Origin: an uncultured Syntrophomonadaceae bacterium
Lineage (GTDB): Bacteria; Bacillota; Syntrophomonadia; Syntrophomonadales; Syntrophomonadaceae
Length of the DNA stretch: 7,610 nt
Direction: 5' to 3'
Assembly: GCA_944391275.1 (NCBI GenBank)
Contig: CALXSZ010000119.1
Span: 1-7,610 of the forward strand
A program made the position numbers and the translations under genes. Of this stretch, positions 1-6,290 are shown one piece after another. The notes below the pieces were generated by a model. It was not told the DNA's origin. It made no database searches and saw only the letters and a list, made by a program, of their open reading frames with translations. How positions within the stretch are numbered: position 1 is the first letter of the stretch; every line of letters starts with the position of its first letter.

Positions 1-649
1 TTGGCGAACGCATTTGAAGGGCGTTTAAAAAGAAATCTTTCGTGAGCAGCTTGGACGTCATCGCGCTGGGGAAATAAGCCGGGCCGATCGCATTGACGGT
101 AATGCCGTATTTTGCCCATTCCACCGCTAGGGCTTTCGTTAAACCCACAATACCGCTTTTCGAAGCGCAATAAGCCGATAACGGCAATTCCGGAATAGCC
201 ACAGAAGAATGGATTGAACCCGTCATAATGATCTTCCCGTAATGCCGTTGAATCATGCCCTGGGCAACTGCGCGGGAAAAGAAATAAGGGGCGTTTAAGT
301 TCGTATTAATGACGGTATTCCACGTCTTGTCGGACTGTTTTTCGGCCGGTTCGCCCCAACCAATTCCTGCGTTATTACATAAAATATCGATTTTTGAAAA
401 GTCCGCTTCAATCGCGGCAACGGTCTTTTCAATTTGGTCATTTTGCGTTACATCGCAAACATAGGATCGACATACCGCTCCCAAAGCTTCCACTTCGGTT
501 TGCACCGCTTCTAGCTGCTCTTTACGGCGAGCGACTATGGCTACGGATGCGCCGTTTCTGGCCAAGGCTTTTGCCATTTGGATGCCTAATCCGGAAGAAG
601 CGCCTGTTACGACGGCAACTTTCCCGGATAGATCAAATAAATTCGTCAT
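1..649 (-). CDS. Short-chain dehydrogenase/reductase (SDR), partial, C-terminus beyond the window edge
   Basis: NAD(P)-dependent oxidoreductase of the classical SDR family, cytoplasmic. I translated 216 codons without a stop. The Rossmann glycine motif TGASSGLG is at residues 15-22, a CDV acidic segment at 65-67, the NNAG motif at 92-95, and a catalytic set S145/Y160/K164 (YCASK) with the usual N117. The Ser-Tyr spacing of 15 residues and the N-terminal FDLSGK resemble gluconate 5-dehydrogenase-like members more than FabG, where the spacing is 13, but the substrate cannot be assigned. Family members are about 250-260 residues, so roughly 40 residues are missing. The ATG is preceded by GAGGAGGA with 8-nt spacing (657-664). 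The gene lies downstream of the HyuA/HDAC/unknown genes on the same strand but has its own -10 box, so it may be transcribed both separately and by read-through. SDR assignment is firm; the subfamily is inference. Confidence 0.93.
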   Translation of the reverse strand, partial: MTNLFDLSGKVAVVTGASSGLGIQMAKALARNGASVAIVARRKEQLEAVQTEVEALGAVCRSYVCDVTQNDQIEKTVAAIEADFSKIDILCNNAGIGWGEPAEKQSDKTWNTVINTNLNAPYFFSRAVAQGMIQRHYGKIIMTGSIHSSVAIPELPLSAYCASKSGIVGLTKALAVEWAKYGITVNAIGPAYFPSAMTSKLLTKDFFLNALQMRSP

Positions 650-656
650 GTATTTG

Positions 657-664
657 TCCTCCTC
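657..664 (-). promoter_or_regulatory. Ribosome binding site of the SDR gene
   Basis: On the minus strand this reads GAGGAGGA, a near-perfect Shine-Dalgarno sequence, 7-8 nt upstream of the ATG at 649. It fixes the start of the SDR gene. Confidence 0.8.
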
Positions 665-687
665 TTTCAGATGATGAATCTTTTTTT

Positions 688-718
688 ATTATACAACAGG
701 TCCATTTATTTTGGCGAA
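688..718 (-). promoter_or_regulatory. Promoter of the SDR gene (perfect -10, weak -35)
   Basis: The minus strand carries an exact TATAAT (688-693), 38 nt upstream of the ATG. No good -35 exists: the hexamer at 17-bp spacing is CGCCAA and the one at 19 bp is TTCGCC. A perfect -10 with a poor -35, lying in sequence that contains a palindrome and a motif shared with the hyuA promoter, suggests a regulated promoter, possibly needing an activator. This is inference from consensus matching. Confidence 0.55.
695..711 (-). promoter_or_regulatory. Operator-like element shared with the HyuA-family gene promoter
   Basis: The minus strand reads AAATAAATGGACCTGTT. It matches the element at 5218-5234 (minus strand, AAATAAATAGATCCGTT) at 14 of 17 positions, and all three differences are transitions. 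It also matches 5200-5215 on the plus strand at 14 of 16 positions. It sits in the spacer directly upstream of the SDR -10 box, a position where a bound protein would occlude RNA polymerase. The binding protein is unknown and no regulator gene is present in the window. Confidence 0.4.
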
Positions 719-728
719 GCAAAATAAA
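705..728. repeat. Perfect 9-bp inverted repeat at the SDR -35 region
   Basis: TTTATTTTG (705-713) and CAAAATAAA (720-728) are exact reverse complements separated by 6 bp (GCGAAG). The dyad covers the place where the SDR -35 hexamer should be and overlaps the shared 17-bp element. Its AT-richness makes a strong RNA hairpin unlikely, so a DNA-binding site is more plausible than a terminator. Confidence 0.5.
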
Positions 729-791
729 AGTTCATATCTAATAGAGGCGAGTCCACCTTTCAGATCGATGCGCAAGACAAAATGACGTGCC

Positions 792-1982
792 TTAGGCGTC
801 CTTCGATAGCATGGAACGGATGGATTGGAGAAAAGTCATGGTTTCACTGTCCAGAATCGGGAGTTTTCCTGGTTCGGGCTGCCAGCTCAAAATCGTGTTT
901 TCAATACGATGTTGGCTATTTTTCAGCTCGTTCCAGTGTTGTTCCTCTTCATATAAATTAATACAGGACTGTAAATTTGTTGCACGTCCCGTTTCCAAGT
1001 AGCACAAGAAGGATTCCAAAATTAGAATTTTTTGATAAATCGTATGAATCGAAGAGCGGGTTAAAGCCTCATTACAAAGACGAATATTTTTTTCTACAGT
1101 TGCCTGACGACCCGCACAGGCTTTTTCAACCGTTTCGACCTTAGCATAAAAATCATCATGAAAATCGTGCCACTTTTCGCGGGCTTCTTTATAACGATCA
1201 CAGGCATTTTCATAGAGCCGCAGCGACAGAAAGTACTGCCGGCGCTGCTGGCCTTGGAAAGGGGAAGCTGGAACGGAGGATTCCGTAAAAAAATCATAGA
1301 GACGCTGCCGGAAGTTTCCCTTTTTGCCATTTGAATCCTTTCCTTTTTCGGGTTTCGGCATTTCTTGTTTCAGTTCTGGTTTTGGGCTGACTTCCTCGGC
1401 TTGAGATAATGCGGCGCCGCATAAAGCGCCAAAATCTTTTAAACGCTCGGCCTGACGTTGAAAACGATCCCTTTCCGATAACGCCAGCATGCAAATTTGG
1501 ATTTCTTTTTTTGATTCTTCCGGCTGTAAAGCTGTTCGTTTGGTGGTTTTACTGCGCTGACTCAAACTTTTTTGTAGTAAAGGGTCCAACGAAGATACCG
1601 CCTCAATATCTTGCTTGCGTTGAGAAAATTCTTCTGCACCAAACGTTTCGGTATTCGCGTTACGGGAAAAGTAAAAGCAGACCTTGTCCGGTAAATAATA
1701 AAACGGGCCGATTTCATTTAGATAAGAGGTATTCTCCATTAAAATGAGTTCATCGCTTGCAGCTAAATCTTCTTGGATGAGCTGGACCCATAAGCGGCAG
1801 GGCGCTTCCGACATTTCTTGGGTTAGAGCGGCCTGTTTATGCAATTCTTGCCAGATGGAAAGCGGCATACAAAGCGTTTGTCCGTACCAAAAAGGCAGCA
1901 ATTTTTCAGGCGTATAAGCAAGATAAACCGACAGATCCGGCTGAGCCGTCGGTGGGGAAAAAGAATCAGATGATGATAACAT
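792..1982 (-). CDS. Unrecognised 396-residue protein in the HyuA/HDAC cluster
   Basis: I do not recognise a family. The start at 1982 is chosen because GGAGG (1990-1994) lies 7 nt upstream; an in-frame TTG at 2075 would add 31 residues but lacks a ribosome binding site. There is no signal peptide or convincing membrane segment. Residues 1-130 form a mixed, aromatic-rich region (for example LPFWYG at 29-34 and IGPFYYLPDK at 91-100). Residues about 194-225 are a charged, Pro/Lys/Glu-rich low-complexity linker. Residues 226-396 look strongly helical, with repeated charged heptad-like stretches (for example around 250-300 and 340-365), so a coiled-coil or helical-bundle interaction domain is plausible. 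It is the third gene of the cluster, 114 bp after the HDAC-family stop. The layout suggests a two-domain accessory or scaffold protein, but that is inference. Confidence 0.8.
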   Translation of the reverse strand: MLSSSDSFSPPTAQPDLSVYLAYTPEKLLPFWYGQTLCMPLSIWQELHKQAALTQEMSEAPCRLWVQLIQEDLAASDELILMENTSYLNEIGPFYYLPDKVCFYFSRNANTETFGAEEFSQRKQDIEAVSSLDPLLQKSLSQRSKTTKRTALQPEESKKEIQICMLALSERDRFQRQAERLKDFGALCGAALSQAEEVSPKPELKQEMPKPEKGKDSNGKKGNFRQRLYDFFTESSVPASPFQGQQRRQYFLSLRLYENACDRYKEAREKWHDFHDDFYAKVETVEKACAGRQATVEKNIRLCNEALTRSSIHTIYQKILILESFLCYLETGRATNLQSCINLYEEEQHWNELKNSQHRIENTILSWQPEPGKLPILDSETMTFLQSIRSMLSKDA

Positions 1983-1989
1983 GATGCAG

Positions 1990-1994
1990 CCTCC
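1990..1994 (-). promoter_or_regulatory. Ribosome binding site deciding the start of the unknown 396-residue protein
   Basis: The minus strand reads GGAGG with a 7-nt spacer to the ATG at 1982. The longer open frame upstream has no comparable site, so this supports the shorter protein. Confidence 0.75.
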
Positions 1995-2096
1995 AATATA
2001 GATAAAATCGAAATCAGTACCTATCATTTCAATTTTTTTCCGGATATTCCTGCTCACCCGAGAGAAATTTTCCAAAATATTGAAGAAATACTGTTT

Positions 2097-3491
2097 TTAG
2101 GAATCCTCAACAAGGGAGCTTTCTTGCTCTTTTGTGCAGTCAAAACGTTTATACTGGTCATGTACCTTATCTTGCCAGTAAATAAAGTCGTAATGCTCCG
2201 CTTCCTCCTCGCAAGCGCGGCGGTATTCTGCGTAAGCTTCTTTTTGACAATCTGCGCAGGCATAGAGCGGAACGCTCACGGCATAGATTGAACAAGGCGA
2301 TAAAACGTCTTTCTGCGCGAACGAGTCAAAGGTTTGCCATCCGGCGCAACACTGACAGATTCGGAGCGCTCGCTCCTGCTGCTCTTGAATGGAATCCGTA
2401 TCATAATAAATATATTTCCTTTGCTGGAACCACTGTCGGTTTAATCGCAGACTTTCAGCGCGGAAATTCGCCGTTTTTTCTTCATGCTGCGCATAAATTT
2501 CTCTTAGTTCATACACCAATTTTCGCAAGTAGTCCATGTTTTCCGGGGCTTCTTGGTGTGGCGCCGGCGGACCGGGTTCAATTAAATGCGTGTAATCGAT
2601 TTCGGCCATGGCCATAATCAAGGCCAAATTTACATAAGGGAGAGCCGTTTGAATGGAATATCCACCTTCCAAAACCGCAATATCCGGTTTTAAGAGATCA
2701 TTTAATCGGGCGTACCCCTGTGCGGAAAAGCCCATATTGGCTAAGGGATCCGTGTAATGGTTATCCTGTCCAGCGGAATTCACAACAAATTCAGGCTGAA
2801 AGTCTTCTAAAACGGGCAAAACCAGATTTTCCAATACATAAAGAATCCCAATATCCGTCGTTTGGGGATGCAAAGGAATGTTTAAGGTTCGGCCCCAAGC
2901 TAGCGGACCGCCGCATTCATTTTTAAACCCTGTGCCGGGATAAAGGGTGCGTCCATCCTGATGAAATGAAATAAAAAGAACATCCGGATCGTTCCAGAAA
3001 ATATTTTGCGTTCCATCCCCGTGATGGACGTCGGTATCGACAATGGCTACTTTGCGAATCCCGTATTTTTTTCGAATGCTTTCAACCATCACTGCCTCGT
3101 TGTTTAAATCACAAAAACCACGATTACCGTGGACAACAGTCATTGCGTGATGCCCGGGAGGACGTACAATCGAAAAACCGTTACGAATATGCCCTTTAAT
3201 GATCTCGTCGGCCAAAAGAATCGCAGAACCGGCTGCAATGCGATGCGCGTCGGTGAGGCGGCTGCGAATATCCGGGATGTGGAAATGTACGCGGGCAATG
3301 TCCTTTAATGGAGCTATCTGCGGGAAAAATTCTTTGATTTGCGGGAGATCCATGACGCCTTCTTCAAAAATTTGATCCCGCGTATAAAGAAGCCGTTCCT
3401 CCCGTTCCGGGTGCGTCGGTGTAATGGCCCAGTCAAAAGCCGGGAAAAATAAAAGTCCGGTTTGCCCTTTGGCATTACGTGTCTGTCTCAT
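2097..3491 (-). CDS. Histone deacetylase superfamily (AcuC/acetylpolyamine amidohydrolase-like) protein with Cys-rich C-terminal tail
   Basis: Zinc-dependent amidohydrolase of the arginase/deacetylase fold, expected to remove acyl groups from amines such as acetyl-lysine or acetylpolyamines; cytoplasmic. Visible motifs are RPPGHHA (110-116, active-site H114/H115), VDTDVHHGDG (151-160, zinc ligands D154 and H156), SFHQ (175-178), the third zinc ligand D243 in GQDNH, and EGGY with catalytic Y278. All catalytic residues are present. Family members are usually about 310-390 residues; this one has 464 because of a tail from about residue 320. That tail contains C379, C381, C382, C400, C412 and C415, giving two CxxC pairs that could bind a metal. 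The start ATG overlaps the TGA of the upstream HyuA-family gene (ATGA, 3488-3491) and has GGGGGTGA just upstream, so translation is probably coupled. True protein deacetylase versus small-molecule deacylase cannot be decided here. Confidence 0.95.
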   Translation of the reverse strand: MRQTRNAKGQTGLLFFPAFDWAITPTHPEREERLLYTRDQIFEEGVMDLPQIKEFFPQIAPLKDIARVHFHIPDIRSRLTDAHRIAAGSAILLADEIIKGHIRNGFSIVRPPGHHAMTVVHGNRGFCDLNNEAVMVESIRKKYGIRKVAIVDTDVHHGDGTQNIFWNDPDVLFISFHQDGRTLYPGTGFKNECGGPLAWGRTLNIPLHPQTTDIGILYVLENLVLPVLEDFQPEFVVNSAGQDNHYTDPLANMGFSAQGYARLNDLLKPDIAVLEGGYSIQTALPYVNLALIMAMAEIDYTHLIEPGPPAPHQEAPENMDYLRKLVYELREIYAQHEEKTANFRAESLRLNRQWFQQRKYIYYDTDSIQEQQERALRICQCCAGWQTFDSFAQKDVLSPCSIYAVSVPLYACADCQKEAYAEYRRACEEEAEHYDFIYWQDKVHDQYKRFDCTKEQESSLVEDS

Positions 3492-5176
3492 GAAATCACC
3501 CCCGTAAATTCATCGATAAAGCCCGATTGGATTTGCACGCCGACGTCGAAAATTCGTCCGCTGGACTCTCCCCAACCGGAGAGAACGTTGAATTGTTCTT
3601 CTAAAAAGAAAAAGGCGTCGCTTTCTTTAAAAGGAATCTGTTGGACTTGGCACCGTTCTTTCAGATACTTCAAAGCCATTTCCTTGACCTGCGCGAGTTG
3701 TAGCCGCGGGGTTTTCGGAAGCGGTTGGGTAAGGGTGGGTGGCGATAAAGTCACTTGTTGTGTGATTGTATCGGCATGCAAAGTAACCCGCAGTGTAGGA
3801 CGCGCCAAAGCGGCTCCAATCGCATTGGCCGACGCGGCATACGGCGAAAGAACGAATGGAACCTGAAGCCGCTTGGCCAGAGCCGGTAAAAGGAGCGGTG
3901 CGCCGGCGCCCAAACCGATCAGCTTTTGAACGTGGAACGGTTGGCGATGAACCACTTCCCATACTTTATAAGCCGGTTCTTTTTCCCATTGTTGGAACAT
4001 ACGCCGAATCTGGGTCAATAGTTGAGAAACGGCCGCGTTTTCGACCATTTCTCCCAATTCTTGCGACGGGAGTGAAGCCTGGTCCGCGAGGGCGGAAACC
4101 GCTTGACGAGAAGCTGCAAAATTCCCCAACTGCCAAGCATGATAGTCGTTCATAACGTCCGTCAAGGTAAGCGTGTTTCCGCCGAAACAAAGGGCGGGGC
4201 CTTTTCGATAAGGATGAATAACGACCTGACCATTTTCAACGGAAATCGAGCTATCCCCGCCTAAAGGAATGGAATCGACGGAAAAGGCGTCGATTTGTGT
4301 AGCCAATCCTGCAATCTTTGCGCCACGCGAGGCATAAAGCGGTTTGCCATCTACAATCAGCGCTAAGTCACACGTGGTTCCACCGACGTCAAGTACAACA
4401 GCGTTCCCTACATCTGGATGTAATGCCAAAGCGCCCATCACACTGGCGGCGGGGCCAGAGAAAATGGTTTCACAGGGCATTTTTTCGACTGCGGGCAGCG
4501 GTAGAGTTCCGCCATCGGCTTTCAGAACTTGTACATCGCAATGGATGTTTAATTTGGTTAATACCGTCTGTAGTTCTTGAGCAAAGCGCTTCCAGGACGT
4601 TTGGACCATGGCGGTATAATAGGCTGTTGTCGCGCGGCGCGGAAAGTTTAATCGAGCCGAGACTTGATGACTTAGAAGGACGGTACACCAGGGGAAACGG
4701 TTGGAAATGGCGGTGGCCACTTCCCTCTCCAGCGCAGGGTTCCGATTGCTGAATTTCCCTGCGACGGCCACATGGGAAAAGTTCTTTTGCGCTAACCAGG
4801 AAAGACAGTTTTCCAGCGCCTCTTTGGAGATTTTTTCCACAATTCGTCCGCGGAAGTCTACCATTCCATCTAAGAAAAACTGGTTTTTACTGATTTGGTA
4901 GCTTTCGTGAGGCAAACTGTGACCGGGCAGCAAGATGAGCGCGGTAGGCGCTCCCTGTTTGGTCGCCAGCAAATTGGTGATGTGCGTGGTGCTAATGACG
5001 ATTCGACGCAGGTTTTTTCCTTGCGCTTCTTCCGAACCCAACAATTCTTGGATCGCGTTCAGAAGGCTTTTTTGCAAAGGCTGTTGCGTTGGACGCTTGG
5101 ATATTTTCAAGATTCTTCCTTGTTCGTAAAGCGCTGCATCGGTGTATGTTCCGCCTACATCCATTCCGAGTAACAA
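3488..5176 (-). CDS. Hydantoinase/oxoprolinase family protein (HyuA-like ASKHA ATPase)
   Basis: Member of the HyuA/5-oxoprolinase/acetone carboxylase-beta family, which uses ATP to activate cyclic amides or carbonyl substrates. Numbered from the chosen TTG start (562 residues): phosphate-binding loop DVGGTYTD at 6-13, STTHITN at 62-68, KADGGT at 219-224, SGPAAS at 240-245, second phosphate motif LDVGGTTCD at 262-270, and adenosine-type GLGAGAP at 421-427. The start at 5176 (TTG) is preferred because AGGAGG (5185-5190) lies 8 nt upstream; the in-frame GTG at 5185 abuts that site and could not be used efficiently. Typical HyuA proteins are near 680-700 residues and act with a HyuB subunit. This one is shorter, and no HyuB is visible; its coupled partner is the HDAC-family protein. 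First gene of the minus-strand cluster, with its own promoter. Family is firm, substrate unknown. Confidence 0.93.
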   Translation of the reverse strand: MLLGMDVGGTYTDAALYEQGRILKISKRPTQQPLQKSLLNAIQELLGSEEAQGKNLRRIVISTTHITNLLATKQGAPTALILLPGHSLPHESYQISKNQFFLDGMVDFRGRIVEKISKEALENCLSWLAQKNFSHVAVAGKFSNRNPALEREVATAISNRFPWCTVLLSHQVSARLNFPRRATTAYYTAMVQTSWKRFAQELQTVLTKLNIHCDVQVLKADGGTLPLPAVEKMPCETIFSGPAASVMGALALHPDVGNAVVLDVGGTTCDLALIVDGKPLYASRGAKIAGLATQIDAFSVDSIPLGGDSSISVENGQVVIHPYRKGPALCFGGNTLTLTDVMNDYHAWQLGNFAASRQAVSALADQASLPSQELGEMVENAAVSQLLTQIRRMFQQWEKEPAYKVWEVVHRQPFHVQKLIGLGAGAPLLLPALAKRLQVPFVLSPYAASANAIGAALARPTLRVTLHADTITQQVTLSPPTLTQPLPKTPRLQLAQVKEMALKYLKERCQVQQIPFKESDAFFFLEEQFNVLSGWGESSGRIFDVGVQIQSGFIDEFTGVIS

Positions 5177-5184
5177 AGACGCCA

Positions 5185-5190
5185 CCTCCT
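5185..5190 (-). promoter_or_regulatory. Ribosome binding site that selects a TTG start for the HyuA-like gene
   Basis: The minus strand reads AGGAGG. Zero bases separate it from the GTG at 5185 and 8 bases separate it from the TTG at 5176, so TTG is the likely initiator. The next ATG (5164) is 20 nt away and falls just before the phosphate-binding loop. Confidence 0.75.
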
Positions 5191-5199
5191 ATTCGATTG

Positions 5200-5234
5200 A
5201 ATACATGGACCTATTTAAACGGATCTATTTATTT
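5200..5234. promoter_or_regulatory. Operator-like imperfect dyad at the start of hyuA-side transcription
   Basis: Two copies of one element face each other: AATACATGGACCTATT on the plus strand (5200-5215) and AAATAAATAGATCCGTT on the minus strand (5218-5234). The two arms match each other at 11 of 16 positions, and each matches the SDR promoter element at 14 of 16 or 17. On the plus strand the arms also contain the near-direct repeat GGAyCTATTTA (5207-5217 and 5221-5231). The dyad lies immediately downstream of the -10 box, over the expected transcription start, a typical repressor site position. The regulator is unknown. Confidence 0.45.
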
Positions 5235-5236
5235 AG

Positions 5237-5265
5237 AGTATACCCGATCCAAGAAACAATGCCAA
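5237..5265 (-). promoter_or_regulatory. Sigma-A-type promoter for the HyuA-like/HDAC operon
   Basis: On the minus strand TTGGCA (5260-5265) and TATACT (5237-5242) are separated by exactly 17 bp. Each hexamer differs from consensus at one position. The predicted transcription start is near 5230, giving an untranslated leader of about 55 nt before the TTG start at 5176. Confidence 0.65.
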
Positions 5266-5335
5266 TGTCGAAATAACGTCTGAAAACACATAAAAAAAGA
5301 AAGATTTTCATATGAATAAAAGGTTCATGGAAGAA

Positions 5336-5364
5336 CGAAAAGGGATGAAGCGAAAAGGATGAAG
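5336..5364 (+). repeat. Short tandem repeat in the leader of the unknown plus-strand gene
   Basis: CGAAAAGGGATGAAG (5336-5350) is followed directly by CGAAAAGGATGAAG (5351-5364), two copies differing by one G. The stretch 5318-5380 is almost entirely purine. I see no clear sigma-A promoter on the plus strand upstream of 5387. Confidence 0.5.
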
Positions 5365-5372
5365 AGAAAAGC

Positions 5373-5378
5373 AGGGGG
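5373..5378 (+). promoter_or_regulatory. Ribosome binding site choosing ATG 5387 over GTG 5381
   Basis: AGGGGG lies 8 nt before ATG 5387 but only 2 nt before the in-frame GTG at 5381, so the ATG is the better start. Confidence 0.6.
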
Positions 5379-5386
5379 AAGTGTTC

Positions 5387-6283
5387 ATGTTAGCTTTGGT
5401 AGATATGTTGGCTTACGCGCGCGGAGGGATGGCGAAAAATTCAAGATGGTTTAATTATTTGGCGCCTTTTTTTTATGGACCGCGAATTGTGGGCAACATT
5501 GATTTGGGAATCGAAGACGAAAGCCTTAGCCACATTCAGTTGCCATTAGGAAAGGAGAATTGGCGTTCTTTAAATCCCCAAACGCAAAATGGCCTATTAA
5601 ATCAATTGGCGGTTTTATGCGCGCAATCTGGCGGATTGTGCCTAGCGGTAGACCGACGTTTCCGTCAGGAATTGCAAGGGAAAACGGAAGAACAGTTCGT
5701 TTTTAGCGGCGATATTTTTCGGCTTATTCTGATGGCGGTTCTGGTGGAACGCTCTTTGCGGGAACATGAAGTTCGCCGATTGATATTCATTACCGAACCG
5801 GAACCGGAATTGGAGGGGTTTTTGGATTATTTTAATCGTATGGATACGCCGATCATGTTACAAAGTTTGCATCCGTCCAAACTAGAACCCTTTTGCTGGA
5901 GGATGCTGCATGAAAAAGGGGCGGCCGTCAGTTGCGGGGCGCTGCATCCGCAAGAGTGGCGCACGGATGATCTGGTTATTAGTTTTTATCCAGGCGTAAA
6001 AAAAATGCTGCAAGTGAGCCCTAAGACGGCTCATTTCATTTTAGACGACGCCAGCGCGGGTTTAGCGCCGGAATTGGAATATCGGGCGGCCTGTGCCGGG
6101 TTGGATGGGAATTTTGCTGTGATTGCGCCTTTGATGGAATATTATCTTCTGAAAGATCAAATGCAAGTCCCCCAGAAAAAAGTGTTGACGGATGCAAAAG
6201 AATGGGAAAAACTCATTGGATGTGGGGAAAAAAGCGGCTTGTGGAGTACTTTCCTTGACAAGGGTAAAGACGGATTTATATAA
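5387..6283 (+). CDS. Unrecognised 298-residue protein upstream of greA-lysS
   Basis: I do not recognise a family. The start is the ATG at 5387, served by AGGGGG 8 nt upstream. The protein has no signal peptide and no convincing membrane segment. The N-terminal third is rich in aromatic residues, Gly and Pro (for example LAPFFYGPRIVGNIDLG at about 26-42). From about residue 128 it shows an alternation suggestive of an alpha/beta fold, with strand-like segments RRLIFIT, TPIMLQS, AAVSCG and DLVISFYPG. A conserved-looking stretch HFILDDASAGLAPELEY lies at about 216-232. It is divergent from the HyuA-like gene across a 200-bp spacer and codirectional with greA, and its last codons contain the greA promoter. 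Co-orientation with greA-lysS suggests a housekeeping-neighbourhood gene, but no function can be given. Confidence 0.85.
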   Translation: MLALVDMLAYARGGMAKNSRWFNYLAPFFYGPRIVGNIDLGIEDESLSHIQLPLGKENWRSLNPQTQNGLLNQLAVLCAQSGGLCLAVDRRFRQELQGKTEEQFVFSGDIFRLILMAVLVERSLREHEVRRLIFITEPEPELEGFLDYFNRMDTPIMLQSLHPSKLEPFCWRMLHEKGAAVSCGALHPQEWRTDDLVISFYPGVKKMLQVSPKTAHFILDDASAGLAPELEYRAACAGLDGNFAVIAPLMEYYLLKDQMQVPQKKVLTDAKEWEKLIGCGEKSGLWSTFLDKGKDGFI

Positions 6284-6284
6284 T
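6255..6284 (+). promoter_or_regulatory. Consensus sigma-A promoter for greA-lysS, inside the end of the preceding gene
   Basis: TTGACA (6255-6260) and TATAAT (6279-6284) are both perfect consensus hexamers with an 18-bp spacer. The -10 box overlaps the TAA stop of the upstream gene (6281-6283). Predicted transcription start is near 6291, giving a leader of about 140 nt before greA. Confidence 0.75.
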
Positions 6285-6290
6285 AATAAA

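Noticed and set aside
394..741. Plus-strand 115-codon frame antisense to the SDR start
   Set aside because: The minus strand here encodes clear SDR motifs and the SDR promoter; the plus frame has no recognisable domain.
745..758. Small hairpin AGGCG-AGTC-CACCT as a terminator after the unknown 396-residue gene
   Set aside because: Stem of five pairs with an internal mismatch and no T-tract on either strand; no convincing terminator is seen between this gene and the SDR gene.
1983..2075. 31-residue N-terminal extension of the unknown 396-residue protein from TTG 2075
   Set aside because: No Shine-Dalgarno precedes the TTG, whereas GGAGG sits 7 nt from ATG 1982.
3627..4752. Several 70-144 codon open frames on both strands inside the HyuA-like gene
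   Set aside because: They lie entirely within a gene with strong family motifs, lack good ribosome binding sites, and read as low-complexity Arg/Pro/Ser-rich peptides typical of frame shadows.
5327..5362. 11-codon leader peptide (MEERKGMKRKG) upstream of the unknown plus-strand gene
   Set aside because: Very short, weak ribosome binding site with 3-nt spacing, composition explained by the purine-rich repeat.
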